This document shows, in pieces, positions 10,752-20,413 of a stretch of DNA of 64,000 nt; position 1 is the stretch's first letter, and every line of letters starts with the position of its first letter. A program made the translations under genes and the position numbers. Origin of the DNA: Frankia sp. AiPa1 (lineage in GTDB: Bacteria; Actinomycetota; Actinomycetes; Frankiales; Frankiaceae); contig NZ_JALKFZ020000001.1 in assembly GCF_023243075.1 (NCBI RefSeq), forward strand, positions 186,001 through 250,000. The letters run 5' to 3'. The notes below the pieces were generated by a model, which made no database searches, was not told the DNA's origin, and saw only the letters and a program-made list of their open reading frames with translations.

Positions 10752-11162
10752 TTACCAGACGTAGGCGAGGACTTCCCCGCCCACGCCCCGCTTGTTCGCC
10801 TGCTTGTCGGTCAACAGCCCCGACGAGGTCGAGATGATCGCGACGCCCAGCCCCCCGAGCACCTTGGGAAGGTTCGTCGCCTTGGCGTAGACCCGCAGGC
10901 CCGGCTTGCTGATGCGCTTGATCCCGGCGATCGAACGCTCGCGGTTCGGGCCGTACTTGAGATCGATGACCAGCGTGTGGCCGACGCCGCCGGCCGAGGT
11001 CGCGTCCTCGACGTGCCAGCTGGAGATGTAGCCCTCCTGCTGGAGGATCTCGGCGATATGCGTCTTGATCTTGCTGTGCGGCATGACCACACTGTCGTGG
11101 TACGCCCGGCTTCCGTTGCGGACACGGGTGAGCATGTCCGCGATCGGGTCGGTCATCGTCAT
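10752..11162 (-). CDS. rpsH: 30S ribosomal protein S8
   Basis: S8 binds the central domain of 16S rRNA and, in Escherichia coli, represses the spc operon. The 136-residue product begins [20 protein letters not shown] and ends [19 protein letters not shown], the conserved C-terminus. A second ATG two codons in is an equally plausible start. It is separated from rpsN by a 165-base spacer that contains a tandem repeat. Confidence 0.97.
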   Translation of the reverse strand: MTMTDPIADMLTRVRNGSRAYHDSVVMPHSKIKTHIAEILQQEGYISSWHVEDATSAGGVGHTLVIDLKYGPNRERSIAGIKRISKPGLRVYAKATNLPKVLGGLGVAIISTSSGLLTDKQANKRGVGGEVLAYVW

Positions 11163-11303
11163 GGCGTGACGCCTTTCTCGCGGTGGTTCCCACCGGCTCC
11201 GGAACGCTGTTCCGGCGGCCGGGTTGCAGGCCTACCGCGATCGGGGGGAAATGCGGGGTTGGTACGGTTGCGAGTCTCGTTGTGCGTCTCGGGCTACCCG
11301 GAG

Positions 11304-11337
11304 CTCCGAACTACCAGGAACTCCGAACTACCAGGAA
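11304..11337 (-). repeat. 17-bp tandem duplication at the rpsN stop
   Basis: CTCCGAACTACCAGGAA occurs twice head to tail (11304-11320 and 11321-11337), with three further bases of a third copy. Read on the minus strand, the second unit contains the final Ser-Trp codons and stop of rpsN, so the duplication repeats the gene's own 3' end just downstream. Confidence 0.9.
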
Positions 11338-11513
11338 CTCTTGGTGATGCCCGGCAGCTCGCCGCGGTGCGCCATCTGGCGCAGGCAGACCCGGCAGAGT
11401 CCGAAGACCCGGTACACCGAGCGGGACCGCCCACACCGCTGGCAGCGGGTGTAGCCACGCACGGCGTACTTCGGCTTGCGGTTCGACTTCTCGATCAGTG
11501 CCTTCTTGGCCAT
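11328..11513 (-). CDS. rpsN: 30S ribosomal protein S14, type Z
   Basis: S14 is a head protein of the small subunit. This is the short 61-residue zinc form with Cys24, Cys27, Cys40 and Cys43 in two CxxC pairs (CQRC, CRVC). It starts [20 protein letters not shown] and lies four bases downstream of rplE. The last codons lie inside a 17-bp tandem duplication. Confidence 0.97.
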   Translation of the reverse strand: MAKKALIEKSNRKPKYAVRGYTRCQRCGRSRSVYRVFGLCRVCLRQMAHRGELPGITKSSW

Positions 11514-11517
11514 CTGT

Positions 11518-12102
11518 CTAGTTCTCCCGGAAGGGGAAGCCCAGCGCCCGCAGGAGCGCCCGACCCTCGTCGTCGGTGGTCGCGGTGGTCACGACCGTGA
11601 TGTCCATGCCCCGAACCCGGTCGATGCGGTCGATGTCGATCTCATGGAAGATCGACTGCTCGACCACGCCGAAGGTGTAGTTGCCCCGGCCGTCGAACTG
11701 CTTCGGCGACAGTCCGCGGAAGTCGCGGATGCGCGGCAGTGCGATGCTGACCAGGCGGTCGAGGAACTCCCACATCCGGTCGCCGCGCAGAGTGACCTTC
11801 GCGCCGATCGGCATACCCTCGCGCAGCTTGAACTGGGCGATGGACTTGGTCGCGCGCCGCACGGCCGGCTTCTGGCCGGTGATGGCCGCGAGGTCACGCA
11901 CGGCACCGTCGATGAGCTTCGCGTCCCGGGCGGCGTCGCCGACACCCATGTTCACGACGACCTTCACGACGCCGGGGATCTGCATGACGTTGGCGTAGGA
12001 GAACTCCTGCCGCAACGCCGAGGCGATCTCGGAGCGGTACCGCTGCTTCAGGCGCGGCACCGGACGGGCATCCGCGGTCCGGTCTTCGGTGGTGACAGTC
12101 AT
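11518..12102 (-). CDS. rplE: 50S ribosomal protein L5
   Basis: L5 binds 5S rRNA and contacts P-site tRNA and S13. The 194-residue product has a short acidic N-terminal extension, then [20 protein letters not shown] and the conserved [20 protein letters not shown] and [20 protein letters not shown]. It lies between rplX and rpsN. Confidence 0.98.
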   Translation of the reverse strand: MTVTTEDRTADARPVPRLKQRYRSEIASALRQEFSYANVMQIPGVVKVVVNMGVGDAARDAKLIDGAVRDLAAITGQKPAVRRATKSIAQFKLREGMPIGAKVTLRGDRMWEFLDRLVSIALPRIRDFRGLSPKQFDGRGNYTFGVVEQSIFHEIDIDRIDRVRGMDITVVTTATTDDEGRALLRALGFPFREN

Positions 12103-12143
12103 GTCTGGTCTCGATTCCCCACTGCTCTCGACTGCTCGCCGGT

Positions 12144-12476
12144 CTACAGCTCGGTGCCGGTGCGCCGGGAGATGCGGACCTTGGTGCCGTCCTCGTTGAT
12201 CCGGTAGCCGATGCGGGTGGGCCTGCCATCCGACGGGTCGATGATCTGCACGTTGCTCACGTGGATCGGCGCTTCCTGGGTGACGATCCCCCCGGACTGC
12301 GAGCCACGCGCGCTCTGCTGGACGCGAGTGTGCCGGGTGATCCGGTTCGCACCCTCGACCAGAACCTTGTTCCGCTCCGGGTAGGCCCGTATCACCTTGC
12401 CCTTGAGGCCACGGTCCTTACCGGTGATGATCTGGACCGTGTCACCCTTCTTGATCTTAAGGCTGGCCACGGTCAC
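12144..12476 (-). CDS. rplX: 50S ribosomal protein L24
   Basis: L24 initiates assembly of the large subunit. The 110-residue product contains the KOW motif [20 protein letters not shown]. The GTG start overlaps the rplN stop by four bases (GTGA); a second GTG two codons later is an alternative. Either start couples its translation to rplN. Confidence 0.97.
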   Translation of the reverse strand: MTVASLKIKKGDTVQIITGKDRGLKGKVIRAYPERNKVLVEGANRITRHTRVQQSARGSQSGGIVTQEAPIHVSNVQIIDPSDGRPTRIGYRINEDGTKVRISRRTGTEL

Positions 12477-12841
12477 AGCACCTCCGGCGCCAGAGAAATG
12501 ATCTTCATGAACTTCTTGTCCCGCAGCTCGCGGCCGACCGGCCCGAAGATGCGGGTACCCCGGGGCTCACCGCCGTCCCGGATGAGCACCGCAGCGTTCT
12601 CGTCGAACCGGATGTAGGAGCCGTCCGGCCGCCGGCGCTCCTTCTTGGTGCGCACCACGACCGCCTTGACCACGTCGCCGCGCTTCACGCCGGCGCCGGG
12701 CAGGGCATCCTTGACCGTGCCGACGATGATGTCGCCGATCCCCGCGTAACGACGCCCAGAGCCGCCAAGCACCCGGATGCACAGAATCTCCCGCGCTCCG
12801 GTGTTGTCGGCGACCCGAAGTCGCGACTCCTGCTGAATCAC
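12473..12841 (-). CDS. rplN: 50S ribosomal protein L14
   Basis: L14 forms intersubunit bridges and is the docking site for silencing factor RsfS. The 122-residue product begins [20 protein letters not shown] and has the standard barrel through [20 protein letters not shown]. It is the first gene of the spc block and is separated from rpsQ by 133 bases carrying a tandem repeat. Confidence 0.98.
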   Translation of the reverse strand: MIQQESRLRVADNTGAREILCIRVLGGSGRRYAGIGDIIVGTVKDALPGAGVKRGDVVKAVVVRTKKERRRPDGSYIRFDENAAVLIRDGGEPRGTRIFGPVGRELRDKKFMKIISLAPEVL

Positions 12842-12850
12842 TTTCCGCTC

Positions 12851-12900
12851 CTGATCACCCGGTACTACTGATCACCCGGTACTACTGACCAACCGGTACT
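12851..12900 (-). repeat. 17-bp tandem repeat between rpsQ and rplN
   Basis: CTGATCACCCGGTACTA is present twice exactly (12851-12867, 12868-12884) and a third, diverged copy follows (12885-12900). The array begins 9 bases upstream of the rplN start on the minus strand, so it occupies the leader close to the ribosome binding region. Confidence 0.92.
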
Positions 12901-12974
12901 GCCTGGCCGGGGGGCGTCGCCCCGGGTAACTCCTGTGCCTGTCCCGAGCGGTGGTGCCGCCCGCGAGGGTCGAA

Positions 12975-13322
12975 CTACTTGGCCTTCTCGAGGACCTGGA
13001 CGATCCGCCAGCGCTTGGTGGCGGACAGCGGCCGGGTCTCCATCAACAGCACGCGGTCGCCGACACCGGTGGTGCCGCTCTCGTCATGCGCCTTGATCTT
13101 CTTCGTCCGGCGGATCGTCTTGCCGTACAGCGGGTGCTGTACCCGGTCCTCGACGGCGACGACGACGGTCTTGGTCATCTTGTCGCTGACGACCAGGCCC
13201 TCGCGGACCTTGCGGAAGCCGCGCTCGGCCACCACCGCGTCAGCCGTGCCATCCGGGGCTGCGGCCGCCTGGGCCGGAGCCTCCTGCGAGGCGGTCTCGG
13301 TCTCGTCTGCCACTGCACTCAC
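12975..13322 (-). CDS. rpsQ: 30S ribosomal protein S17
   Basis: S17 is an early 16S-binding OB-fold protein. The 115-residue product has an Ala/Glu-rich N-terminal extension of ~35 residues before the family core ([40 protein letters not shown]). Usual length is ~85-95. The GTG start overlaps the rpmC stop by four bases. It is the last gene of the S10 operon. Confidence 0.97.
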   Translation of the reverse strand: MSAVADETETASQEAPAQAAAAPDGTADAVVAERGFRKVREGLVVSDKMTKTVVVAVEDRVQHPLYGKTIRRTKKIKAHDESGTTGVGDRVLLMETRPLSATKRWRIVQVLEKAK

Positions 13323-13579
13323 GCCCGTTCCGTCGCGTCGTCGTCCGCCGTACCGGCGGCCAGCGCCGGATCCTCGGTGATCCCCAGCTCCCGCTCGCGC
13401 ATCACCGTGTAGATCTTGGCGATGTCACGCCGCACGGCACGCAGCCGGCGGTTGTTGGTCAGCTGCCCGGTCGCCGCCTGGAATCGGAGGTTGAACAGCT
13501 CCTCCTTGCCCTCCCGGAGCTTGTCGACGAGTTCCTCGCCGGACAGACCCCGCAGCTCGTCCGCGGTAGCGACAGCCAT
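13319..13579 (-). CDS. rpmC: 50S ribosomal protein L29
   Basis: L29 lies at the exit tunnel rim beside L23. The 86-residue product shows the two-helix core [20 protein letters not shown] and [21 protein letters not shown] prefer the ATG that shares one base with the rplP stop (TGATG) over the GTG one codon earlier. An acidic tail of ~15 residues is added to the usual length. Confidence 0.96.
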   Translation of the reverse strand: MAVATADELRGLSGEELVDKLREGKEELFNLRFQAATGQLTNNRRLRAVRRDIAKIYTVMRERELGITEDPALAAGTADDDATERA

Positions 13580-13995
13580 CACGCACCACCTTCACGAACC
13601 ACGAACCGGCACTTCATCGGCAGCTTGTGGATGGCCCGCCGCATGGCCTCCCGGGCCACGGGCTCCGCGACTCCGGACAGCTCGAACATCACCCGACCGG
13701 GCTTGACGTTCGCGACCCACCACTCGGGCGAGCCCTTACCGGAACCCATCCGGGTCTCGGCCGGCTTCTTGGTCAGCGGACGGTCCGGGTAGATGTTGAT
13801 CCAGACCTTGCCACCACGGCGGATGTGCCGCGTCATCGCGATACGAGCCGACTCGATCTGGCGGTTGGTCACGTAGGCCGACTCGATGGCCTGGATGCCG
13901 TACTCGCCGAAGGTGACCCGCGTACCGCCCTTGGCCGCACCGGTGCGCCCGGGGTGGTGCTGCTTGCGGTGCGCGACCTTCCGGGGAATCAGCAT
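13579..13995 (-). CDS. rplP: 50S ribosomal protein L16
   Basis: L16 organises the A-site tRNA path and intersubunit contacts. The 138-residue product begins [20 protein letters not shown] and carries the conserved [20 protein letters not shown] and [20 protein letters not shown]. It is three bases downstream of rpsC and overlaps rpmC by one base. Confidence 0.98.
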   Translation of the reverse strand: MLIPRKVAHRKQHHPGRTGAAKGGTRVTFGEYGIQAIESAYVTNRQIESARIAMTRHIRRGGKVWINIYPDRPLTKKPAETRMGSGKGSPEWWVANVKPGRVMFELSGVAEPVAREAMRRAIHKLPMKCRFVVREGGA

Positions 13996-13998
13996 GAT

Positions 13999-15054
13999 CT
14001 ACTCCTCCGCCTTCTCCGGAGTGCCCGCGGCCGGCGCGCCGGCCGTCTCGGCCACAGCCGCGGTCGTCTCGGGCGCCTCGGCCGCGGTCGCCTTGGGCTC
14101 GATCACCTTGGAGTCGGTTGCCTCTGGCGCGGTCGCCCTGGGCTCCGTGGCCTCGGTGGGCTTCGTCTCGGTGGGCTTGGCCTCGGTGGGCTTGGCCTCG
14201 GTGGACTTCGCCTCAGCGGGCTTCGCCTCAGCCGACGTCGCCTCGGACGAGGTGGACTCGGTGGCGGGCGCGTTGCCGCCGCGACCGCGGCGCTCGTTGC
14301 GCGCCGCCGCGCGGCCGGCGTCGGTGCCGCCCTGGGTGGTGCCGGACGAGCCGGAGCGCGGACCACGGCGCGGCCGGTCCCGGCGGGTCTGGCGCTGCAG
14401 CGCCTCCTGCGCCTCACGCTCGGCGCGGCTCTGCACGATGTCGCCCTTGTAGATCCAGACCTTGACACCGATCCGGCCAAAGTTCGTCCGGGCCTCGTAG
14501 AAGCCGTAGTCGATGTCCGCGCGCAGCGTGTGCAGCGGGACCCGACCCTCGCGGTAGAACTCCGAGCGGCTCATCTCGGCGCCGCCAAGGCGACCGGAGC
14601 ACTGCACCCGGATGCCCTTGGCGCCGCCCTTCATAGCGGTCTGCATCGCCTTGCGCATAGCCCGGCGGAAGCTGACCCGGCTGGAGAGCTGCTCAGCCAC
14701 GCCCTGGGCGACCAGCTGCGCGTCCACCTCGGGGTTCTTGACCTCGAGGATGTTGAGCTGCACCTGCTTGCCGGTGAGCTTCTCCAGGTCGCCGCGGATG
14801 CGGTCAGCCTCGGCGCCACGGCGGCCGATCACGATGCCCGGGCGAGCGGTGTGGATGTCCACCCGCAGCCGGCCCTGGGTCCGCTCGATGTCGACCCTGC
14901 TGATCCCGGCCCGCTCCATGCCCCGCGACATCATCTTGCGGATCTTCACGTCCTCGCCGACGTACGCCTTGTACAACTTGTCGGCGTACCAGCGGGACGT
15001 GAACTCCGAGGTGATGCCAAGCCGGAACCCGTGCGGGTTAACCTTCTGCCCCAC
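13999..15054 (-). CDS. rpsC: 30S ribosomal protein S3 with a long repetitive tail
   Basis: S3 lines the mRNA entry tunnel and has helicase-related activity. Residues 1-211 are a normal S3: [20 protein letters not shown], a KH domain with VIGRRG at 75-80, and the C-terminal domain ending near DIVQSRAER. The total of 351 residues exceeds the usual 210-280. The tail is first Arg/Gly-rich (~222-262) and then Ala/Glu/Lys/Thr-rich, with a five-residue repeat ([10 protein letters not shown]) at 275-303. The GTG start shares a base with the rplV stop (TAGTG). Confidence 0.97.
   Translation of the reverse strand: MGQKVNPHGFRLGITSEFTSRWYADKLYKAYVGEDVKIRKMMSRGMERAGISRVDIERTQGRLRVDIHTARPGIVIGRRGAEADRIRGDLEKLTGKQVQLNILEVKNPEVDAQLVAQGVAEQLSSRVSFRRAMRKAMQTAMKGGAKGIRVQCSGRLGGAEMSRSEFYREGRVPLHTLRADIDYGFYEARTNFGRIGVKVWIYKGDIVQSRAEREAQEALQRQTRRDRPRRGPRSGSSGTTQGGTDAGRAAARNERRGRGGNAPATESTSSEATSAEAKPAEAKSTEAKPTEAKPTETKPTEATEPRATAPEATDSKVIEPKATAAEAPETTAAVAETAGAPAAGTPEKAEE
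14146..14232 (-). repeat. 15-bp in-frame tandem repeat in the rpsC tail
   Basis: About six 15-bp units encode variants of [10 protein letters not shown] and TETKP at residues 275-303 of S3. Copies match closely at nucleotide level, so the array expanded recently relative to the rest of the gene. Confidence 0.85.
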
Positions 15055-15482
15055 TACCGGGCCCTCCTTGTCGTCTTCGCGCCCCGGCCGCCGGCCGCGG
15101 CGAGCGGCTCGCGGCTCTCCACCACGACGGTGATGTGGCTGGTGCGCTTGCGGATCCGGTAGGCCCGGCCTTGGGCACGGGGACGAATGCGCTTGAGCGT
15201 CGGCCCCTCGTCCACGTACACCTCGCCGACCCAGAGCGTGGCCGGGTCGAGGCCGTGGTTGTTCTCCGCGTTCGCCGCGGCGCTGGCGACGACCTTGTAC
15301 ACGTCGTCGCTGGCGGCCTGCGCGGCGAAGCGCAGGATGTCAAGCGCCTCGCTGACCGAACGGCCGCGGACCAGGTCGACGACCCGGCGGGCCTTCATCG
15401 GCGAGACCCGAACGTAGCGGGCCGACGCCTTCGCGCCCGGCAGGCCGGCCCGGGTCAGGCCGTCGACGAGATCGTCAGCCAC
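15054..15482 (-). CDS. rplV: 50S ribosomal protein L22
   Basis: L22 spans the large subunit and its beta-hairpin narrows the exit tunnel. I start it at the GTG inside the end of rpsS (8-base overlap), giving 142 residues beginning [20 protein letters not shown]. The longer upstream reading is only a shadow of rpsS. The core [20 protein letters not shown] and the hairpin [20 protein letters not shown] are clear. Confidence 0.96.
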   Translation of the reverse strand: MADDLVDGLTRAGLPGAKASARYVRVSPMKARRVVDLVRGRSVSEALDILRFAAQAASDDVYKVVASAAANAENNHGLDPATLWVGEVYVDEGPTLKRIRPRAQGRAYRIRKRTSHITVVVESREPLAAAGGRGAKTTRRAR

Positions 15483-15756
15483 GGCGTGACCTCCGGTCCT
15501 CCTTGACGTGCCCGCGGAAGGTCCGGGTCGGGGCGAACTCGCCGAGCTTGTGCCCGACCATGCCCTCGGTGATGAAGACCGGGACATGCTTGCGGCCGTC
15601 GTGCACGGCGATGGTGTGCCCCAGCATGTCGGGGATCACGGTGGAACGCCGCGACCAGGTCTTGATGACGTGCTTGGTGCCCTTGGAGTTCTGCAGGTCC
15701 ACCTTCTTGAGCAGGTGGTCGTCGACGAACGGGCCCTTTTTCAGACTGCGTGGCAT
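15475..15756 (-). CDS. rpsS: 30S ribosomal protein S19
   Basis: S19 is a head protein that contacts S13 and forms intersubunit bridges. The 93-residue product begins [20 protein letters not shown] and contains [20 protein letters not shown]. Size and start are typical. It is 87 bases downstream of rplB. Confidence 0.98.
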   Translation of the reverse strand: MPRSLKKGPFVDDHLLKKVDLQNSKGTKHVIKTWSRRSTVIPDMLGHTIAVHDGRKHVPVFITEGMVGHKLGEFAPTRTFRGHVKEDRRSRRG

Positions 15757-15843
15757 GGTTGTGTCTCCTCCTTCCTGCTCAGATCCGGTGAACGGGATAC
15801 GACAACGGGCCGCGGGTGGCTATGGTCCGGATTCGCACGGTCA

Positions 15844-16677
15844 CTACCGCCGCCTGTTCTGCTTACGCCGACGCACGATCAGCGCGTCGGAGGCCTTCTT
15901 GTGGGCCCGAGTCCGGCCCTCAGGACGGCCCTTCGGATTGACCGGGTGGCGACCACCGGAGGTCTTGCCCTCACCACCACCGTGCGGGTGGTCGACCGGG
16001 TTCATCGCGACACCACGGACGGTGGGCCGGCGGCCCTTCCAGCGCATCCGGCCGGCCTTGCCCCAGTTGATGTTGCTCTGCTCGGCGTTGCCGACCTCGC
16101 CGACGGTCGCCCGGCAGCGGACGTCGACGTTACGGATCTCGCCCGAGGGCATCCGCAGCTGTGCGTACGGGCCGTCCTTCGCGACGAGCTGCACGCTGGC
16201 GCCGGCGCTACGAGCGATCTTGGCGCCGCCGCCGGGACGCAGCTCGATGGCGTGGATCACGGTACCGGTCGGGATGTTGCGCAGCGGGAGCGCGTTGCCG
16301 GGCTTGATGTCGGCGCCGACCCCGGAACTGACCTGGTCGCCCTGCTTGAGGCGGACCGGGGCGAGGATGTAGCGCTTCTCGCCGTCGGCATAGTGCAACA
16401 GCGCGATCCGGGCGGTGCGGTTCGGGTCGTACTCGATGTGCGCGACCTTGGCCGGCACGCCGTCCTTGTCGCGACGGAAATCGACGACCCGGTAGGCCCG
16501 CTTGTGGCCGCCGCCCTGGTGCCGGGTGGTGATCCGGCCGTGGGCGTTGCGACCACCCTTGGAGTGCAGCGGGCGGACCAGTGACTTCTCCGGATGATCG
16601 CGGGTGATCTCGACGAAGTCGGCCACGCTCGCGCCTCGACGCCCCGGCGTCGTCGGCTTGTACCTACGAATACCCAT
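15844..16677 (-). CDS. rplB: 50S ribosomal protein L2
   Basis: L2 is needed for subunit association and peptidyl-transferase activity. The 277-residue product begins [20 protein letters not shown]. The conserved C-terminal signature [20 protein letters not shown], including the functionally important histidine, is intact. It lies between rplW and rpsS. Confidence 0.98.
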   Translation of the reverse strand: MGIRRYKPTTPGRRGASVADFVEITRDHPEKSLVRPLHSKGGRNAHGRITTRHQGGGHKRAYRVVDFRRDKDGVPAKVAHIEYDPNRTARIALLHYADGEKRYILAPVRLKQGDQVSSGVGADIKPGNALPLRNIPTGTVIHAIELRPGGGAKIARSAGASVQLVAKDGPYAQLRMPSGEIRNVDVRCRATVGEVGNAEQSNINWGKAGRMRWKGRRPTVRGVAMNPVDHPHGGGEGKTSGGRHPVNPKGRPEGRTRAHKKASDALIVRRRKQNRRR

Positions 16678-16744
16678 GGCTTCCTACCGTCCCTGGCCCG
16701 TCGATCCTCGGCCCACCGTGCTCTGGTCTGCCGCCGTGTCGCGC

Positions 16745-17041
16745 TCAGCCACCAGGACCGCCGAAGATCTCGATCGTGTCACCGGGGGCGAGGCTGACCA
16801 GCGCACGCTTGGTTGCCGACCGGTGGCCCCAGCCGTGCTTGGTCCGCTTGCGCTTGCCCTGCCGGTTGATGGTGTTCACCCGCAGGACCCGCACATCGAA
16901 GATCTGCTGGACGGCCAGCTTGATCTGCGTCTTGTTCGCGTCCGGGTGCACGATGAACGTGTAGACGTTCTCGTCGAGCAGGCCGTAGCTCTTCTCCGAG
17001 ACCACCGGCCGCAGGATGACGTCACGCGGGTCGGGAATCAC
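16745..17041 (-). CDS. rplW: 50S ribosomal protein L23
   Basis: L23 sits at the tunnel exit and docks trigger factor and SRP. The 98-residue product begins [20 protein letters not shown] and contains the [16 protein letters not shown] helix. The GTG start overlaps the rplD stop by four bases. Confidence 0.98.
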   Translation of the reverse strand: MIPDPRDVILRPVVSEKSYGLLDENVYTFIVHPDANKTQIKLAVQQIFDVRVLRVNTINRQGKRKRTKHGWGHRSATKRALVSLAPGDTIEIFGGPGG

Positions 17042-17766
17042 TTGTTCTCCTCCGCCCCGGCCGCGGGCTGCGCTGCCGGACGGCTGTCGCGGGCGAGGAA
17101 CGCGGCCAGCGCTTCCTCGGTGAAGACGACGTCGTCGCTGACCAGCACGTCGTAGGTGTTGAGCTGGCCCGGGTCGAGCAGGTGCACCGCAGCGGCGTTG
17201 CGCAGGCTCTTCCAGGTCAGCTCGTCGGTGCGACTGGCGATGACGAGCACCCGGCGGGTGTCGGCGATCGCGCGCAGCGTCGTCACGGCGGACTTCGTCG
17301 ACGGGGCCTCGCCAGTGACCAGTGCGGCGACCACGTGGACCCGGTTGTTGCGCGCCCGGTCAGAGAGCGCGCCGCGCAGCGCGGCGGCCTTCATCTTCTT
17401 GGGCGTGCGCTGGTCGTACTTGCGCGGCGTGGGGCCGTGCACGACGCCACCGCCGGCGAACTGCGGCGCCCGCAGTGAGCCCTGCCGGGCGCGCCCGGTG
17501 CCCTTCTGCCGGTACGGCTTGCGGCCACCGCCGCGCACCTCGCCGCGGGTCTTGGTGTCGTGGGTGCCCTGGCGGGCGGCCGCGAGCTGTGCCACCACGA
17601 CCTGGTGGATCAGCGGCACGTTCAGTGGGACGTCGAACACGCCACCGGGCAGATCAACGCTGCCGCCGCCGTGCACCTCGAGGGAGCGCGTCGTGGCGCC
17701 GCTGTCCGAGGTGCCGCTGTTCGAGGTGGAGGCGTCCGCGTCGGACGCCGTCGCCACCGGGGTCAT
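17038..17766 (-). CDS. rplD: 50S ribosomal protein L4
   Basis: L4 lines the exit tunnel and, in E. coli, represses the S10 operon. The 242-residue product starts at an ATG overlapping the rplC stop (ATGA). It has ~27 Ser/Thr-rich residues before the family core and the RNA-binding loop [21 protein letters not shown] short Ala/Pro tail ends the protein. Longer upstream reading is a shadow of rplC. Confidence 0.97.
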   Translation of the reverse strand: MTPVATASDADASTSNSGTSDSGATTRSLEVHGGGSVDLPGGVFDVPLNVPLIHQVVVAQLAAARQGTHDTKTRGEVRGGGRKPYRQKGTGRARQGSLRAPQFAGGGVVHGPTPRKYDQRTPKKMKAAALRGALSDRARNNRVHVVAALVTGEAPSTKSAVTTLRAIADTRRVLVIASRTDELTWKSLRNAAAVHLLDPGQLNTYDVLVSDDVVFTEEALAAFLARDSRPAAQPAAGAEENK

Positions 17767-18464
17767 GCCGAGACCTCCTGTCCGGTACCGGCCGCGACCG
17801 AGGTGAAGTCCTCGGGCGCCGGGCGCTTGGCCGCGCTGCGCACGAAGACCAGTCCACCGTCGGGACCGGGCACCGCGCCCTTGACCAGCAGATAGCCACG
17901 CTCGGTGTCGACAGCGTGGATCGTCAGCCCGGGCGTGGTGGTGCGCGCGTGGCCCATCCGGCCGGCCATCCGCAGACCCTTGAACACGCGGCCGGGGGTG
18001 GCACAGCCGCCGACGGAGCCCGGCGAGCGGTGCTTGCGCTCGACGCCGTGCCCGGCGCCCAGGCCCTTGAAGCCGTGGCGCTTCATGACACCGGCGAAGC
18101 CCTTGCCCTTGGAGGTGCCGGTGACGTCGACGACCGCGCCGACGGGGAACACCTCGTTCGTCAGCTCCTGGCCGGGTCGGTAGTTGCCGGCGTCGGCGGT
18201 GCGCAGCTCGGCAAGGTGACGTCGTGGGGTGACACCGCTCGTGGCGAAGTGCCCCCGGGCCGGCTGGTTGATCCTTCGCGGGTCGACATCGCCGTACCCG
18301 AGCTGAACGGCCGAATAGCCGTCGGCGTCCGGCGTCTTGACCTGCGTGACGACATTGGGTCCGGCCTGGATGACGGTGACCGGCACGACGCGGTTGTTCG
18401 CGTCCCATACCTGGGTCATCCCGAGCTTGGTGCCCAGGAGCCCTCTGTAGTTGCGGATGAGCAT
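17763..18464 (-). CDS. rplC: 50S ribosomal protein L3
   Basis: L3 reaches to the peptidyl-transferase centre with its long loop. The 233-residue product begins [20 protein letters not shown], includes [19 protein letters not shown] and the [19 protein letters not shown] segment, and ends with a short extension. It lies 17 bases downstream of rpsJ. Confidence 0.98.
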   Translation of the reverse strand: MLIRNYRGLLGTKLGMTQVWDANNRVVPVTVIQAGPNVVTQVKTPDADGYSAVQLGYGDVDPRRINQPARGHFATSGVTPRRHLAELRTADAGNYRPGQELTNEVFPVGAVVDVTGTSKGKGFAGVMKRHGFKGLGAGHGVERKHRSPGSVGGCATPGRVFKGLRMAGRMGHARTTTPGLTIHAVDTERGYLLVKGAVPGPDGGLVFVRSAAKRPAPEDFTSVAAGTGQEVSA

Positions 18465-18481
18465 GACTGCGCCGGCCCCTC

Positions 18482-18790
18482 TTACAGCTTGATCTCGATG
18501 TCGACGCCGGCGGGCAGGTCGAGGCGCATGAGCGAGTCGACCGTCTTCGGCGTCGGGTCAAGGATGTCGATCAGCCGCTTGTGCGTCCGCATCTCGAAGT
18601 GCTCGCGGCTGTCCTTGTACTTGTGCGGCGACCGGATGACGCAGTAGATGTTCTTCTCCGTCGGCAGCGGCACCGGTCCCGCGACCTGCGCACCCGTCCG
18701 GGTCACCGTCTCGACGATCTTCCGCGCCGAGCTGTCGATGACCTCGTGGTCATAGGCCTTGAGCCGAATGCGGATCTTCTGTGCCGCCAT
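18482..18790 (-). CDS. rpsJ: 30S ribosomal protein S10 (NusE)
   Basis: S10 is part of the 30S head and also partners NusB and NusG in antitermination. The start chosen gives [20 protein letters not shown] and 102 residues, the family length; the upstream open frame is non-homologous. It is the first gene of the S10 operon, with a 355-base spacer to tuf. Confidence 0.98.
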   Translation of the reverse strand: MAAQKIRIRLKAYDHEVIDSSARKIVETVTRTGAQVAGPVPLPTEKNIYCVIRSPHKYKDSREHFEMRTHKRLIDILDPTPKTVDSLMRLDLPAGVDIEIKL

Positions 18791-18868
18791 GGTGGGCTTC
18801 GCCTGTCCTGTCTGTCTCGTCCGGCCGGTACCGCTTACCGGGTCACCGCCCGTAGACCCCGTCCGCCG

Positions 18869-18888
18869 GGGGCGCCCTGAGGCGCCCC
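18869..18888 (-). other. GC hairpin in the S10 operon leader
   Basis: A perfect 8-bp stem (GGGGCGCC/GGCGCCCC) closes a CTGA loop in the untranslated region 79 bases before rpsJ. The position would suit attenuation or L4-type control, but nothing in the sequence proves it. Confidence 0.4.
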
Positions 18889-19099
18889 GCCGCCGGCGGC
18901 GCGGGAATCTGCCGGTTGTACCGCTGTCTCGTGCCGGTCCCCCGCCGACGGAGTCGACGGCGCGGTTCCGGTTGGCTGCCGTGGTGCTGGCTGCCGTGTC
19001 GCGTTGCCACGTCGGCGGCCGGGCACCCGGCAGCCGGCCCACCCAGCAGTCCTGCGCCCCGCGGCGACCACCGCGCCGCACAGGATGTCCGGGCAAGCA

Positions 19100-19142
19100 A
19101 TGCGGGCGGTGGGTCCGGATCACCCGGACCCACCGCCCGCAT
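19100..19142 (-). terminator. Terminator of the str operon after tuf
   Basis: A perfect 19-bp inverted repeat begins four bases after the tuf stop: left arm 19100-19118, loop ATCAC, right arm 19124-19142. The core arm is GCGGGCGGTGGGTCCGG. It lacks a long T-run, as is common for actinobacterial terminators. Confidence 0.85.
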
Positions 19143-19145
19143 GCA

Positions 19146-20339
<1,194 letters not shown>

Positions 20340-20413
20340 GGGTGTCCCTCCAAGGACGGGTGGTGTCGTGCTGGTGTAGTCAGGGTGGGGTGCTGCTCAC
20401 GCCGTGCGGGCGC

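Larger units (their letters stand above)
18791..19145 (-). other. Spacer between tuf and rpsJ (S10 operon leader)
   Basis: No gene is seen. It holds the tuf terminator at its upstream end and a GGGGCGCC/GGCGCCCC hairpin (18869-18888, four-base loop) ~80 bases before rpsJ. An 11-base direct repeat, CACGGCAGCCA on the minus strand, lies around 18970-19000. I did not find a convincing promoter. Confidence 0.5.
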
